DNA of 64,000 bases from Eretmocerus hayati (taxonomy: Eukaryota; Arthropoda; Insecta; Hymenoptera; Aphelinidae), in assembly GCA_029851415.1 (NCBI GenBank), contig CM056744.1:65528172-65592171 (forward strand), read 5' to 3'. Positions 37,459-47,920 of the stretch are shown one piece after another. The notes under the pieces were generated by a model. The model searched no databases. It was not told the DNA's origin and was given only the letters and a program-made list of their open reading frames with translations. How positions within the stretch are numbered: the first letter of the stretch is position 1; each line of letters starts with the position of its first letter. The translations under genes and the position numbers were made by a program.

Positions 37459-37861
37459 CACACTGAGAAAAACATTTTGCCGTCAGCACAATACGACTGT
37501 ATTGTTACGTGGTATTGCCGTCAGACCAATAGTGGATTGTAACCACAGCAAAATGATTTTGTTATTGCACGCAAATAACCTAAAAATATTTCGATTATAT
37601 TTGTTCCTTTACCGGTACCATTCTGTGCAAAAAAATTGGTAGCTTTCGTGGCAGAATAGTCGTAATGTTACTGTGAATCCATCAAATATCAGAGCATCCG
37701 CAATATATGAGCCCCATTCATTTATTCTGGCAGTAATACCAGACTGCCAAACCGGTCTGATGCATTGATGCGATGACAAAATCGGCATTGCTCTGCTGGC
37801 TATACCACTTTTTGATCGTATGGCAAAACGCAAGGCCGTACGACCAGAATTTTTGCAGTGA
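37459..37861. mobile_element. possible MITE with CACTG ends
   Basis: Starts CACTGAGAAAAACATTTTGC and ends GAATTTTTGCAGTG, whose inverse starts CACTGCAAAAATTC; the imperfect ~20-bp inverted repeats suggest a miniature element. The target duplication is unclear. Its right part belongs to a 335-bp segment duplicated at 39298. Confidence 0.4.
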
Positions 37862-38147
37862 AATGTTGTGAAAGACAGAGAAACACTCGAGCGCTGAAAA
37901 AGCTAGTGTAGCTCAAGAAGGAATCAATTTTCGGAAAATTTGACGAGGAACACAGTTGTAACATTCGCTAATAAAAATCTAGTGGTGTACTTGATTGGGC
38001 CGAAAAATCAATTTTTTTGTATCTTTGAGCATTTTCAAGGCTTTTTCCTTCAGGATCCCGAAATTTTGACTTCGGCGGTCAAAAAAGCCAAGATTTTAAG
38101 GTAAAAGTATGTAACTTTACGTAATCTTTTGGTACTAAGAAAAAAAA
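37811..38147. repeat. 335-bp dispersed direct repeat, copy A
   Basis: TTTTGATCGTATGGCAAAAC through ACGTAATCTTTTGGTACTAA and the following A-run is nearly identical to 39300-39640 (a handful of substitutions), same orientation, about 1.49 kb apart. Confidence 0.9.
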
Positions 38148-38149
38148 AT

Positions 38150-39120
38150 CCACGGATCACTGGGGGCCTTGCATCCCTGGACCTCGCCCTTCCCCCTCGG
38201 CACCCTTATGTCCCTTGAAATAAAGTGAGTATACCCAAAATACCCCACTTGAGCCACCTGCCAATAGTTGTGCGTGGCCCACTTCAATATTTTTCATCGT
38301 ACTTTGACGTCTTTTGAACTTTGGTACAAGGTCTTCAAGATGAGCTAAAGCTCGTCTGATTTTCATAAATGGATTTTGCACCGAGTTGGTGAGGTTGTAG
38401 GTCGCTTCTGAGTGATTGGTTTTCAGCCCGAGCTGCAGGCGAGGGTTAGAAGAATCGCTCGGAAGCGGGGAACTTCATGAACGAGGCGCGAATAATATCT
38501 TATGTAATTTTGTAAGTATCCAAACATCAAAAATGGCATAGAACAATTTTCATCGACGTGCAGCTACATTTGAAGCTTTCCGCTGGCTCCAAACACTATT
38601 TTCGAACTGTTTCGACAGTATGGATACGTTCTGAGTGGTAAAAAAAGTCGCATCCCACGCCCTTTTGAGATAACCGTATTGGGGCATGTTGGATACATCG
38701 GATGAAATCATCCTCATGTATTGCACGTGAAAATGGCTCTGAATTCTAATTTTGCAACTCTAAACAGAGGATTCTGAAAGTCTTGGGAAAAGAAACCGAA
38801 ATGAGGTTCTCGGCGGAACCTTACCCGGGCAAAAGCAAAAAATGAAAACTTCACTTCGAATTTTCCACGCAGAAATCATTCGAGGTCGGTCAAACTCACT
38901 TACTTTCGCATATTTTGACATAACACTCATGCACAGAGATTACACACGCTGAAATGAAGTAACTCATTTTGCAGAGAATTTTGCATGTCCATAATATTCG
39001 ACCCCGGTTCAATGTTTGACAGCTAGATTTGATACCGCGAATAATATAGGAATGGCATTTCAAGCCATGCCATCAAAAATATACTCTGGACACTCATCAA
39101 GTTTCTACTTATCGCTGACA
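38150..39120. other. intergenic between the two direct repeats
   Basis: No gene recognised and no clear repeats. Confidence 0.35.
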
Positions 39121-39126
39121 TGCTCA

Positions 39127-39250
39127 AAATAGTATATTATGCGTCGAGACGCGCAAACTGGGTGTTTCCATGCTTCCTCGCTCGCCGAAGTCTAACAAAG
39201 TTATCGCAAAGAACAAAGTTTTTTGGCACTCGACGCATAATGTACTATTT
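39127..39250. repeat. hairpin element related to 10283-10384
   Basis: Arms AAATAGTATATTATGCGTCG (39127) and CGACGCATAATGTACTATTT (ending 39250) pair with one mismatch, around an ~80-bp centre. The ATAGTATA..TATACTAT ends match those of the long hairpin at 10283-10384. Confidence 0.65.
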
Positions 39251-39299
39251 CATATTTATATACTCATATTCGGGAATTTTCGACATGATACTCGGCAAC

Positions 39300-39640
39300 G
39301 TTTTGATCGTATGGCAAAACGCAAGGCCGTACGACCAAAATTTTTGCAGTGAAATGTTGTGAAAGACAGAGAAACACTCGAGCGCTGAAAATGCTAGTGT
39401 AGCTCAAAAAGGAATCAATTTTCGGAAAATTTGACAAGGAACACAGTTGTAACATTCGCTAATAAAAATCTAGTGGTGTACTTGATTGGGCCGAAAAATC
39501 AATTTTTTTTTGTATCTTTAAGCATTTTCAAGGCTTTTTCCTTCAGGATCCCGAAATTTTGATTTCGGCGGTCAAAAAAGCCAAGATTTCAAGGTAAAAA
39601 TATGTAACTTTACGTAATCTTTTGGTACTAAGAAAAAAAA
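39300..39640. repeat. 335-bp dispersed direct repeat, copy B
   Basis: Near-identical to 37811-38147. It starts 50 bp after the hairpin at 39127-39250 and ends in an A-rich run directly before the tRNA-like sequence. Confidence 0.9.
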
Positions 39641-39642
39641 GT

Positions 39643-39724
39643 GGTAGTGGCGGGAATCGAACCCATGCTCCTTGGGTAAACGCCAAGTATTCGTTTCTCA
39701 TGCACTCACAGCGGTAGCACCACT
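39643..39724 (-). repeat. tRNA-like sequence with long variable arm
   Basis: On the minus strand there is a canonical B box (GGTTCGATTCC, 39653-39663), GGG/CCC T-stem pairs, a CTTGG...CCAAG extra arm typical of class II tRNAs (Ser/Leu), and an A-box-like TGGTGCTACCGCTGTGAG upstream. The acceptor stem does not close cleanly (3-prime strand CACTACC against a poor 5-prime partner). It may be a divergent tRNA, a pseudogene, or the head of a SINE. It lies directly upstream of the zinc-finger gene, on the other strand. Confidence 0.4.
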
Positions 39725-39863
39725 CTCCCGACACTCTCCCCACCACCGAGAAGTGCAGTCAGAGATCGGAAGCAGCAGAAGACCTGAAGTGAACTTCCAG
39801 CTGATCTGAACGAACCTCGAAATTTGCGTGGCCAAAAGTCTTCAAACTATTTGTTTCGGGTTT

Positions 39864-40797
39864 ATGAATGTGGTCACGCTGTTGGATATGGATTTGCAGA
39901 ATGCGCAGAGGCGAAGAAAATATTCCTGCCCTAGCTGTCCGAGGAAATTTGAAAACCAGACAAGTTTGCGTTCCCATGGCGGAAAAGTTCACCCTCAAAA
40001 TTATCGTTGTGATGATTGTGGAGCCTGGTTCTATAAGAAGATGCAATTGCGTGATCACATACGTGATCAACATCAGCGATTACGCAGGAACACTCATGGC
40101 AGAGCCTACATAAAATCCGTGCCGAACGTTGTGGGCGTGAATCTCCAGTGTCCCCGATGTGACACGATTGTTTGTGATGCTCTCACTTTAAAACACCATT
40201 TGGAGCTCCATAACAATGTGGAAAAAAACAAAAAAAAATTGTGATCTGTGTAATAAAGTATATGAAACTCACACTCAATGGAAAAGGCACATGAGAGTGA
40301 AGCACCGCCAAAAATTGTCGTGTTTACACTGCACCCTGCAATTCCACAATGCAGACGTTTTGAATCATCATAATATGACAGGGCACAAGGAGTTTATGAA
40401 TGCCAAGCGATGCCACGAGTGCTCTAAATATTTTGCATCCAAGAGTAGGCTAAGGGAACACATTGAGTTAGTGCATGTGAACACCAGACATCATGAGTGT
40501 AAAATATGCAATTTCACTTTTAAAACCAAAAGCCAACTCCACCGTCATGAAAAACAGGTCCACTTTATCAATACATTATTCAAGTGTAATTACTGCTCGT
40601 GGACATCAAAGAGAAGAAATGCACTTGCTGATCATGAGAGGAAAATACACGTGAAACCCAAGACATTGAAATGTAGCCATTGCTCAAAGAAATTCTGGAC
40701 AGATGTGGAGAAACTTGATCACCAGATGGTTTGTAAGAAGTCTGGCCGGCACACACAGAACTCCTCCAACAGCTCCTCAGCTGATGTGAATGAATGA
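39864..40797 (+). CDS. nine-finger C2H2 zinc-finger protein, one frameshift in a poly-A run
   Basis: The first ATG in frame is at 39864 (MNVVTLLDMD). The first frame encodes three fingers (YSCPSCPRKFENQTSLRSHG, CDDCGAWFYKKMQLRDHIRDQH, CPRCDTIVCDALTLKHHLELH) and reaches TGA at 40242-40244. The +1-shifted frame from 40216 continues with CDLCNKVYETHTQWKRHMRVKH and four further C2H2 fingers, and a last C2HC finger, ending at 40797. The two frames meet exactly at an A9 run (40230-40238); with eight As the protein would be one ~310-residue chain. No other damage is seen, so either the base is a sequencing/assembly error or the gene has just been lost. Presumed nuclear DNA-binding protein. No intron is needed. 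Confidence 0.8.
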
Positions 40798-41357
40798 GGC
40801 TACCAATGTTACGCCTTGATAATCAGATACAGGGTAGGTGAAAGTACTGCTGTCATTGCCTAATTGATTACTTTGGAGATACACGAAGTAAGATTGATAC
40901 TTCACAATCAATTGGAATCAATTTTTATATCTTCCGTTCAAATGTTATGCCAATAATAGTATTCTTTACTTTCAAGGTCAACAACAATGGTGCAAGGAAT
41001 GGGAGCTTTCCTGCAAGCGCATTACAAGAACTCATGAGGCATTACCATTAAGATTCGCATGTCAAAAAACCATTATCATGTAGCTCAACTTCCCTAGAAT
41101 GAAAACTTGTGCTACATTGAAACGTGTATGAGATTGGTATTTTTTCTATATAAACATTTATGCATGACTAAATATCACACATCTTGCAATCTCATTTGTT
41201 GTAGCATAAGAATTGTAGTAGAATTTCTAACACGATAAAATGTGATGCTAATCATGCTTATTTTATAATCAAAAGAGAATATAATCACTTTAAAAATGAC
41301 CAATATATTTTTTATTCAGTTTGAGATGGAAATCGTTATTGAGAGATGAGTACACTC
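40798..41357. other. downstream of the zinc-finger gene
   Basis: AT-rich, probably containing its 3-prime UTR. No gene recognised. Confidence 0.35.
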
Positions 41358-41777
41358 CTAGGAGCAGAACAAGTATTTGTTGATCTTTGCTGACATTTTG
41401 CTTCCTCTAAAGAGAAAGCTTTGTTTTTCAAGATTGACTTGGAACATTGTCCTATTGTACGTTGCCAATTTTTTGGTTCAGTTATCGGAAGATTCTTTCT
41501 CCAGCAGCTTTAGCTTCTGCATACTTTGTGAATAGGATAATTGTAAACCACTGAGTTCACTCTTCAATTTACCAGTAAATCCCTTGTAATCATTGCTCTA
41601 CTTTTGAATTGTCTCTTTAGCTTGTATCGATTCCAAGTGGAGCGTATTACATTCTTCAAATAATCGAGCATTGTCACACTTGTATGGTTCAACTGCTAAT
41701 TGGAGTTCATCACATGCCAGATGCATGGAGTCCATCACACAAAGTTGGTTATAATTTACATTTGATTGTGTTGAAGC
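41358..41777 (-). pseudogene. CEP135-like exon with two stops
   Basis: Minus strand, preceded by a good acceptor (ATAATTTCAG ahead of 41777). The frame reads ...DELQLAVEPYKCDNARLF (EPYK at 41680-41691) to QKLKLLEKES, the conserved N-terminal coiled-coil segment of the centriolar protein CEP135/Bld10 as I know it (EPYK.ENARL ... KLKLLEKES). The distance between these landmarks, 67 codons, equals that in the human protein. Two in-frame stops occur: TAG at 41598-41600 and TGA at 41478-41480. After the second the frame remains homologous-looking (QSFLFRGSKM) to 41358. Non-functional gene fragment; the rest of the gene was not found. Confidence 0.65.
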
Positions 41778-42409
41778 CTGAAATTATCCATGAATGCAAA
41801 AAAAATGATAAAGTGCGACAATTCAAGCAAGCTGAAAAAGAAAATTCTCAGTGTTATGCATCACTGAATCCTCTCAAGAGAATAGAAATCATTGTCAACA
41901 GCTCCTACATAAAAGTAAACATGAATGAGAAGTTCAACAACCCCCCTAATTATCTTGAGATCAACCAACGAAGGTTCTATCAAAGATTAGGAATACAGAC
42001 AAAAAGCTTGTTTATATCCTATTACATTGAGATATCTTGTTACAAGTTGGTAAGTGAGGGCAAGGGTTCTTATTCAGAGCTTATAGTGGATTCCAGAGGA
42101 TTGAGATTATGTGAATATTCATAAAGCACAGAGAAAACCTTACGCTTGAGAAAAAATGAGGAGAAAGCAGTAGACAAGCAATCTCCGAAACCTCAAGATT
42201 GTAATGTTCGAACCAGTCACTTGTTCACTGTTTTGTGCGTTGAACATAGAAAGCATTCAAAGCCTTTGGAGACAAGGTCTCGTTATCATTATACGATCAA
42301 ACCACGCTGATTTCTCAAATTCAAAAAAAATTTATTCCAAGGTATTTACAAAGTTTAGTTATTGATGAAAATTCTACAACTACATCATTTGACAGGAAAC
42401 TGCGGAAGA

Positions 42410-42523
42410 TTACAGAGCAATGTGAAGCACTCCACGTTGTTTGTTATGATTTCTGTGAGACACTGAGACAGCTGCTATGTAACAGCAGACGCTGCGCCAA
42501 TATTCGCCGCCAGCCGCCGCCAT
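42410..42523 (-). promoter_or_regulatory. YY1-type start-site motif with short MAAAGG open frame
   Basis: On the minus strand AAGATGGCGGC (42516-42526) is a classic YY1 motif as found at animal transcription/translation starts, and its ATG opens a 37-codon frame (MAAAGGEYWRSVCCYIAAVS). The GC-rich block and the strand fit a first exon for the CEP135-like remnant 0.7 kb downstream, but the peptide does not resemble a CEP135 N-terminus and no donor was settled. Confidence 0.3.
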
Positions 42524-43095
42524 CTTAAATTTGCGTTTCTCATGTGCTGCCACTTTGACAAGACTCATATATAAGTCAATGTGGTCAACCACTTACAAAT
42601 TCATGAGACGTCATGTTTTACATCAAGATGATCTTTGATAAGTTTGATTTGATAAAAAATTTACAGGAAGTATAACATGGATATTGCTGTCACATATTCA
42701 AATGGACTATAATAAAAGATGCAGTAACTAGAGTGCATCACTTAAATTAATACATAATTGTCGATACAAATTGAATGCAGATATTATTTTTCCTAGCTGA
42801 ACCTCACATCATCTTTCATAGAGCTTTAGAGAAAAATTCACCGAGTATGGAATCTTTTCAAATCAGTTACAAGCTTACGTGTTTGCAAATTTATACATAC
42901 TAGATCAAAAAATTGATGTTCCAACTTCTTCAAAACAGGAGTAGTAACAATCAAGGTTTCTAATGAGTGATATGTCAAGCATGTAGAAAACACAAAGAGT
43001 TTCTAGAAAATTACTCGAATGTCATCATGCAGTTGGAGGATTGATCAGTTTGAAAATCATCTCCAACGAATCGATGAATTTTGATGTTGGGATAT
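42524..43095. other. intergenic, AT-rich
   Basis: Between the YY1-type motif and the FKBP-like pseudogene. AATAAAAG on the plus strand near 42712. No gene seen. Confidence 0.35.
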
Positions 43096-44335
43096 TCACA
43101 TATTTTTGAATTCACCAGTGCCATTTGCATTCAGCATTGGTATGTTGGGAGTTTCCTTTTCAAATGCAGTAGCATCTCGGCCTCCTGGTCTCTCCTCTTG
43201 TCCCCATTCACCAAGAAGTCCATATAATCCATAAAGCAGTTTTTCCTCCTCCCTGCGGATGAAATTCAAAAACATATAGGCGTGATTCTATCAATTGTTT
43301 ATGATGCTCAACTCAATTTTGATATTATTTTGAGGCTTTGAATAAACCAATGAGATTTTTTCAACTCAGATAAACATGCAAGGATCGTCATCCTGGTTCT
43401 ACTTATAAGAAATGCCAATGTGGTTTAACCAACTCCAATTTCAGAAATTCCAAGCAGACAGAAAATCAGAGAGAGAAGGAACATAATAAATGCCAAAAGA
43501 AAATGAAACACTAACCTGTTGACCCTCTTTAGCAAATGATTGAAACATATTTGCATACAACTTCTTCAGACTACCTAAATCTTTTTTTATTAGGTTATTG
43601 CAAATGGTGATTGGATTTGCTGCAACTTCATAAATTCCTGAAAAACTTTGACAGCAAATTGTGGAGATGCCAACTGTAGAAGAAATCTACCTCGTAACAA
43701 CAAAACTATTTCGATTGTAGGATCCAACTCCAGAGCTTTGTCACATGCCTCTTTCGTCTCAAGGTATTGTTGTGTCTTCCGAAAACATAGAGCAGCATTT
43801 ACATTAGCTGAGAGCAACAAGTTTATCTCTGCAGACTTTTGCCACTATAATCCCCCGTCAAGTATCCTTCTCCAGCTTTGATCTGTTGCCTCGTAATTCC
43901 TTTGTCTTCGAGTGGGCTCAAGTCCTTGCGCACCCAATCAGTTATTTCAGCCTGTTGAAAAAGACAATTGATTAGACATTATTTGACCATGAAAATATAT
44001 TCATTCATCAGATGATACAGTATTTAAAATTCTACCTTAAACTTGAATGTTGCATCAGGTGGGATCTTAGGCGGACTACTAGCTTTTCCGTAAGCACATT
44101 CTGGTGAACATATGGCTATTTCTTCTTTCTTTGTAGTTTTTACACCAACGTCCCATCCTTTTAAGACTTGACTGAGATCCAATTCAAATCCAGATTGCTG
44201 GTAACTTATCCGTGCTTTATGTAATCAAATGTTGTGCTATCTGCAAGGGATCCAGTGTAATGAACGTTTACCTGGAATCCAATGGATGGAGTGCTAATTT
44301 GATAATTTCCTACAGAGGACCTCCATCACTTGATA
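43096..44335 (-). pseudogene. FKBP59/FKBP4-type co-chaperone, unprocessed pseudogene
   Basis: Three blocks on the minus strand keep splice sites. Block 44335-44036 holds FKBP domain 1 (VNVHYTG; VLKGWDVGVKTTKKEEIAIC; AYGKASSPPKIPPDATFKF) with an internal TAG after DGGPL, a frameshift before TPSIGFQ, another after TFDYIKHG, and the donor AAG|GTAGAA. Block 43951-43516 holds the domain-linker (DWVRKDLSPLEDKGITR), then jumps in another frame to TPR repeats 2-3 (INLLLSANVNAALCFRKTQQ, ACDKALELD) and KKLYANMF, ending CAG|GTTAGT; domain 2 and TPR1 are deleted. Block 43252-43096 is the tail (LLGEWGQEERPGGRDATAFE) to TGA. Family members are Hsp90-binding peptidyl-prolyl isomerases. Retained introns mean a DNA-level duplicate, not a retrocopy. 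Confidence 0.85.
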
Positions 44336-44544
44336 CTGAAATATTTACAGCCATCCTGTAATATGGGTTATGTAAATATTATGGGATTCTCAGTCGATGC
44401 ATACAAAATCTCTTGAAGGAAGGCAAGAATAATGATACAAGTTACAAATTTATGGGAATGCGTTCAGGAAATTACTAACATCAACTAAGATAGACAAAAA
44501 AATAAATACCTCCTCAAACAGCAACTTGCGCAAATAAAGACCAT

Positions 44545-45147
44545 TTAGGGTAAATCATAGTCGTCGTCCGCAATCCTCGTGTATCCGTAGCGTTCAGCGA
44601 AAGCGCCTGTCGACCACCTTAGACTCGCGTCCAGGTCACCGAGGAGTCGAGACACCCTTTCGCCACCAGGGCTCACGCTCTTGCCACAAAGATAGTCAAC
44701 GCGCTTTTTTGCGAATACAGCCTTCAAACATGGGTGCCAGGTCGGCCTTGGGGCTGCCGCGGGTGCTCGCGCGGGTGTCACGCCGTGGAGTTGCGCGACC
44801 TGGGGGACACTGCTATACTTCACCAAAACCACGCGCCCTTTCACCTCACATTCGGCCATCCGAGGAATGCCGCAACCTGGAGCTAGCTCTATCCTCGGGT
44901 CGGAAAACTCGGAGGCCACCCGGACACGACTCGACAATCATTTACAACTCTCGACGGATTTAAGGACCGGGTGATTGAAGGTCAACACCCGGCCACGCGT
45001 CGTCGTCGCACTGCGCGTTCCAAAATTCACCAGAGTTGGATTGCCGCGCGCGCGCACCGAAAACCGCACACATAATTTAGTTTTGTCATCGGTACACGCG
45101 GTCGCAAGCTCGGAAAGAATCAACTTCCGCCGAGTGTACTCTGACAA
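44545..45147 (-). pseudogene. GC-rich open frame interrupted by a single TGA; unknown
   Basis: A minus-strand frame of 69 codons from ATG at 45147 reaches TGA at 44938-44940 and then remains open in the same frame for 131 codons to 44545. It is Arg/Val/Pro-rich (for example FSVRARGNPTLVNFGTRSAT, then ECEVKGRVVLVKYSSVPQVA) with no family I recognise. It is markedly GC- and CpG-rich against its AT-rich neighbours. It could be a decayed gene or retroelement piece, or a CpG island whose composition leaves frames open. Confidence 0.3.
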
Positions 45148-45715
45148 GTAAAGGGCGTCCCGGTTATCCTTGCGTAACTATCTCCAAGGATAATTTTGTG
45201 TCACTGACAATTTATTGCATTAAAATCTCAAGATCGATTCATTGCATAGGTTTGTCTTACAGACCTACATTCCTGGAACGAAAAATAGCGGTTAAAATTG
45301 TTACAAGTGAGAAGTAGGGCCCCGAGAAGTACCTGATGAGTTGTCATGAACTTATTTTAAGAACATGTTTTCAGCGTGTGAAGTGCGTCCTAATTAAATG
45401 GTCTCGTACCCGAAGTCCACGCTCATACTCTCCGAATATGATAGGAGAAACAACCTCATCTTCTTCTTCCTCAAGGGCCGAGGGTATTACAGGCATTCTA
45501 GTAGAGAATTTTTCAATGAGTTGTTATATATTCATTCATATATTTTGAGAATGATACTCCGCTTCCATTCAGAGAGTACTACCAATCGCATTCTTTGGAG
45601 ATATTTTGAAGGCTCAGAATTTTGACGCCTTGTAACTGGTTTTAACACTATACTTGAGCAGGAATCACTTCACAATCTTTGCTCAGGATTTAGGCTGCGA
45701 GAATCGTTCTAGTCA
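45148..45715. other. intergenic, no gene recognised
   Basis: Small frames on the plus strand at 45336-45625 lack domains. Confidence 0.3.
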
Positions 45716-45924
45716 TTCAAAATCAGGGTTTGTAACTGAACTAAATTGAACGAAATTATTGAAAATATTTTGTTTCGTTTATTGGAAAACGAAACTCAAC
45801 GAAATCAATCATATTTTCGTTTATGAAAAACGAAACCAAACGTAAACATTGTATCCACAAAATTAGATGAACGAAACAAAACAGAACTGTTCTGTTCTTC
45901 GTTTCGTTGAACGGAGATGAAAAC

Positions 45925-47296
45925 ATATGAGTGATTCCGCGCGAAAGCGGACCACGATTTGCAGACATATCTCAGATTGTTTTTCCACTATTCTTAATCG
46001 ATTCTATGGTCCAAAAAATGAACTTTTCACCCTCTATGGGGTGAAAAAAAAATTTTTTGTTTCCGTGGGGAATATCTTTGTGATAGTGTTTTTAGGAAAA
46101 AATACCAATCTTTTTCCAGTAAAATGGGTGACATTCCGACTTGAGGTACGATACGACCACGCAAATAGTGGCATTCGAAAGGTCTTTCAAAAATCTATCG
46201 AAATATGTTTCGAAAGTTTTTGTTTGAGGCTACGGACGCCCCCTATGAGCAAAAAGGTGAAAAACAGAAAAAATTCATTTCCTCAGAAACCTAATTTTCT
46301 AAAAATCTGGATATCCAAATTTCGATGTAAAATTGCGTGTTCTTCTAGAAAAAAGTGGTCCCGATCTGTGTTTTTGGTTTCTACGCTGTTTTTTCTACGT
46401 TTTATCAATATTCTCAGCCTTTTCGGTTGAAAAATGAATTTTTCTGCGCATGCGCAGGAATTTAGACTGCTAAAATCAATTCCATTGAAAAGCCAAGGAA
46501 ATTTCCTTCAAAATGACTATACTTAGTGAAGTCGATTCGATGTACTGGGACCAAAGTTAGAAGGTTTAAAAAATGATGACAATTCTACTCGAGTCACGAT
46601 AATAATGGGAAATTCGTGCAAGATCTGCATTTACCCCTCTTGAGGATGCTTCATCATTAATGTGATGTAACTTTGGGCCAAGTAGATAAAATTGACTTCG
46701 CCAAGTAGTCATTTTGAAGGAAATTTCCTTGGCTTTTCAATGGAATTGGTTTCAGCAGTCTAAATTCCTGCGCATGCGCAGAAAAATCCATTTTTCAACC
46801 GAAAAGGCTGAGAATATTGATAAAACGTAAAAAAACAGCGTAGAACCCAAAAACACAGATCAGGACCACTTTTTCTGGAAGAACACGCAATTTTACATCG
46901 AAATATGGATTTCCAGATTTTTAGAAAATTAGGTTTTTGAGGAAATGAATTTTTTCTGTTTTTCACCTTTTTGCTCATAGGGTGCGTCCGTAGCCTCAAA
47001 AAAAATTTTCGAAACATATTTCGATAGATTTCTGAAAGACCTTTCGAATGCCACTATTTGCGTGGTCGTATCTTACCTCAAGTCGGAACTACACCCATTT
47101 TACTGAAAAAAGATTGGTATTTTTTCCTAAAAACACTATCACAAAGATATTCCCCACGGAAACAAAAATTTTTTTTCACCCCATAGAGGGTGAAAAGTTC
47201 ATTTTTTGGACCATAGAATCGATTAGAAATGTCGGAAAAAGAGTTTGAAACATGCTTGCAATTCGTGGTCCGCTTTCGCGCGGAATTACTCATATC
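45925..47296. repeat. long inverted repeat, ~650-bp arms
   Basis: The left arm (CATATGAGTGATTCCGCGCG to about 46575) pairs with the right arm (about 46650 to 47296). Landmarks in both include TTCTGCGCATGCGCAG and GGAAATTTCCTT. The loop is under 100 bp. The arms are closely but not perfectly matched. Confidence 0.85.
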
Positions 47297-47569
47297 TAAA
47301 AGCAACTGAGGTTCGTTTCGTTTATAAAAAAACGGAACGAAACGAAATTGGCCTGATTTCGTTGATGAGGACGAAACCAAAAACGAATTACGATTCATTA
47401 GTTATGAAAACTGATCCCAACCAAAATTTCGTTGAGATAAACGAAACTAAACGAAATCAATATTCATTCCGTTTATGATAAACGAAGCTGAACGAAATCG
47501 ATTTTGATTATGTTCATCATAAACGAAACTGAACGTAATCGAAACAAATTATCATAATTCGAAACGTTG

Positions 47570-47920
47570 ATCAAAACCGATCCCCAACCCCCATCAGCTC
47601 TGTGCAACACTTCGGCTCGATAACGGTAAAGAACAGTATACATACGTGTCGTGTGATACAATTTGATTTCGGCCAGACCGTATAAGAAATGGGTATGGCC
47701 GAATGTGTGTGTGTGTGTCTTGGGGGGCGGGGTGGATAGGGAGTACTGGGAGGCTACAGTGCGATAGCTGTGGAGCCCTTCCTCAATAAAGGCCTGGAGT
47801 CCTCGTGCTGATTTCGTTAGCACACAACTACTGTTGGCGGGGGCGTAGGTATGGCAGGAGGAGTCACCCAGATCTGAGCCGAGAGTTAGACAGCAATCCA
47901 TTGACTAAGAAACGAGGAAT
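47570..47920. other. unique internal segment of the hAT-type element
   Basis: GC-richer non-repetitive DNA with a (GT)n run near 47706 and a G-rich tract. The minus-strand frame 47473-47901 has no recognised domain. Confidence 0.4.

Noticed and set aside
41684..42124. Plus-strand open frame of 146 codons
   Set aside because: It starts within the antisense of the CEP135-like exon and continues into its upstream intron side; no domain. A vague likeness of one stretch to a CEP135 N-terminus is on the wrong strand and was not accepted.
46760..47017. Mirror frames in the palindrome at 45.9-47.3 kb
   Set aside because: The same peptide appears on both arms because the DNA is an inverted repeat; no domain, and stops differ.
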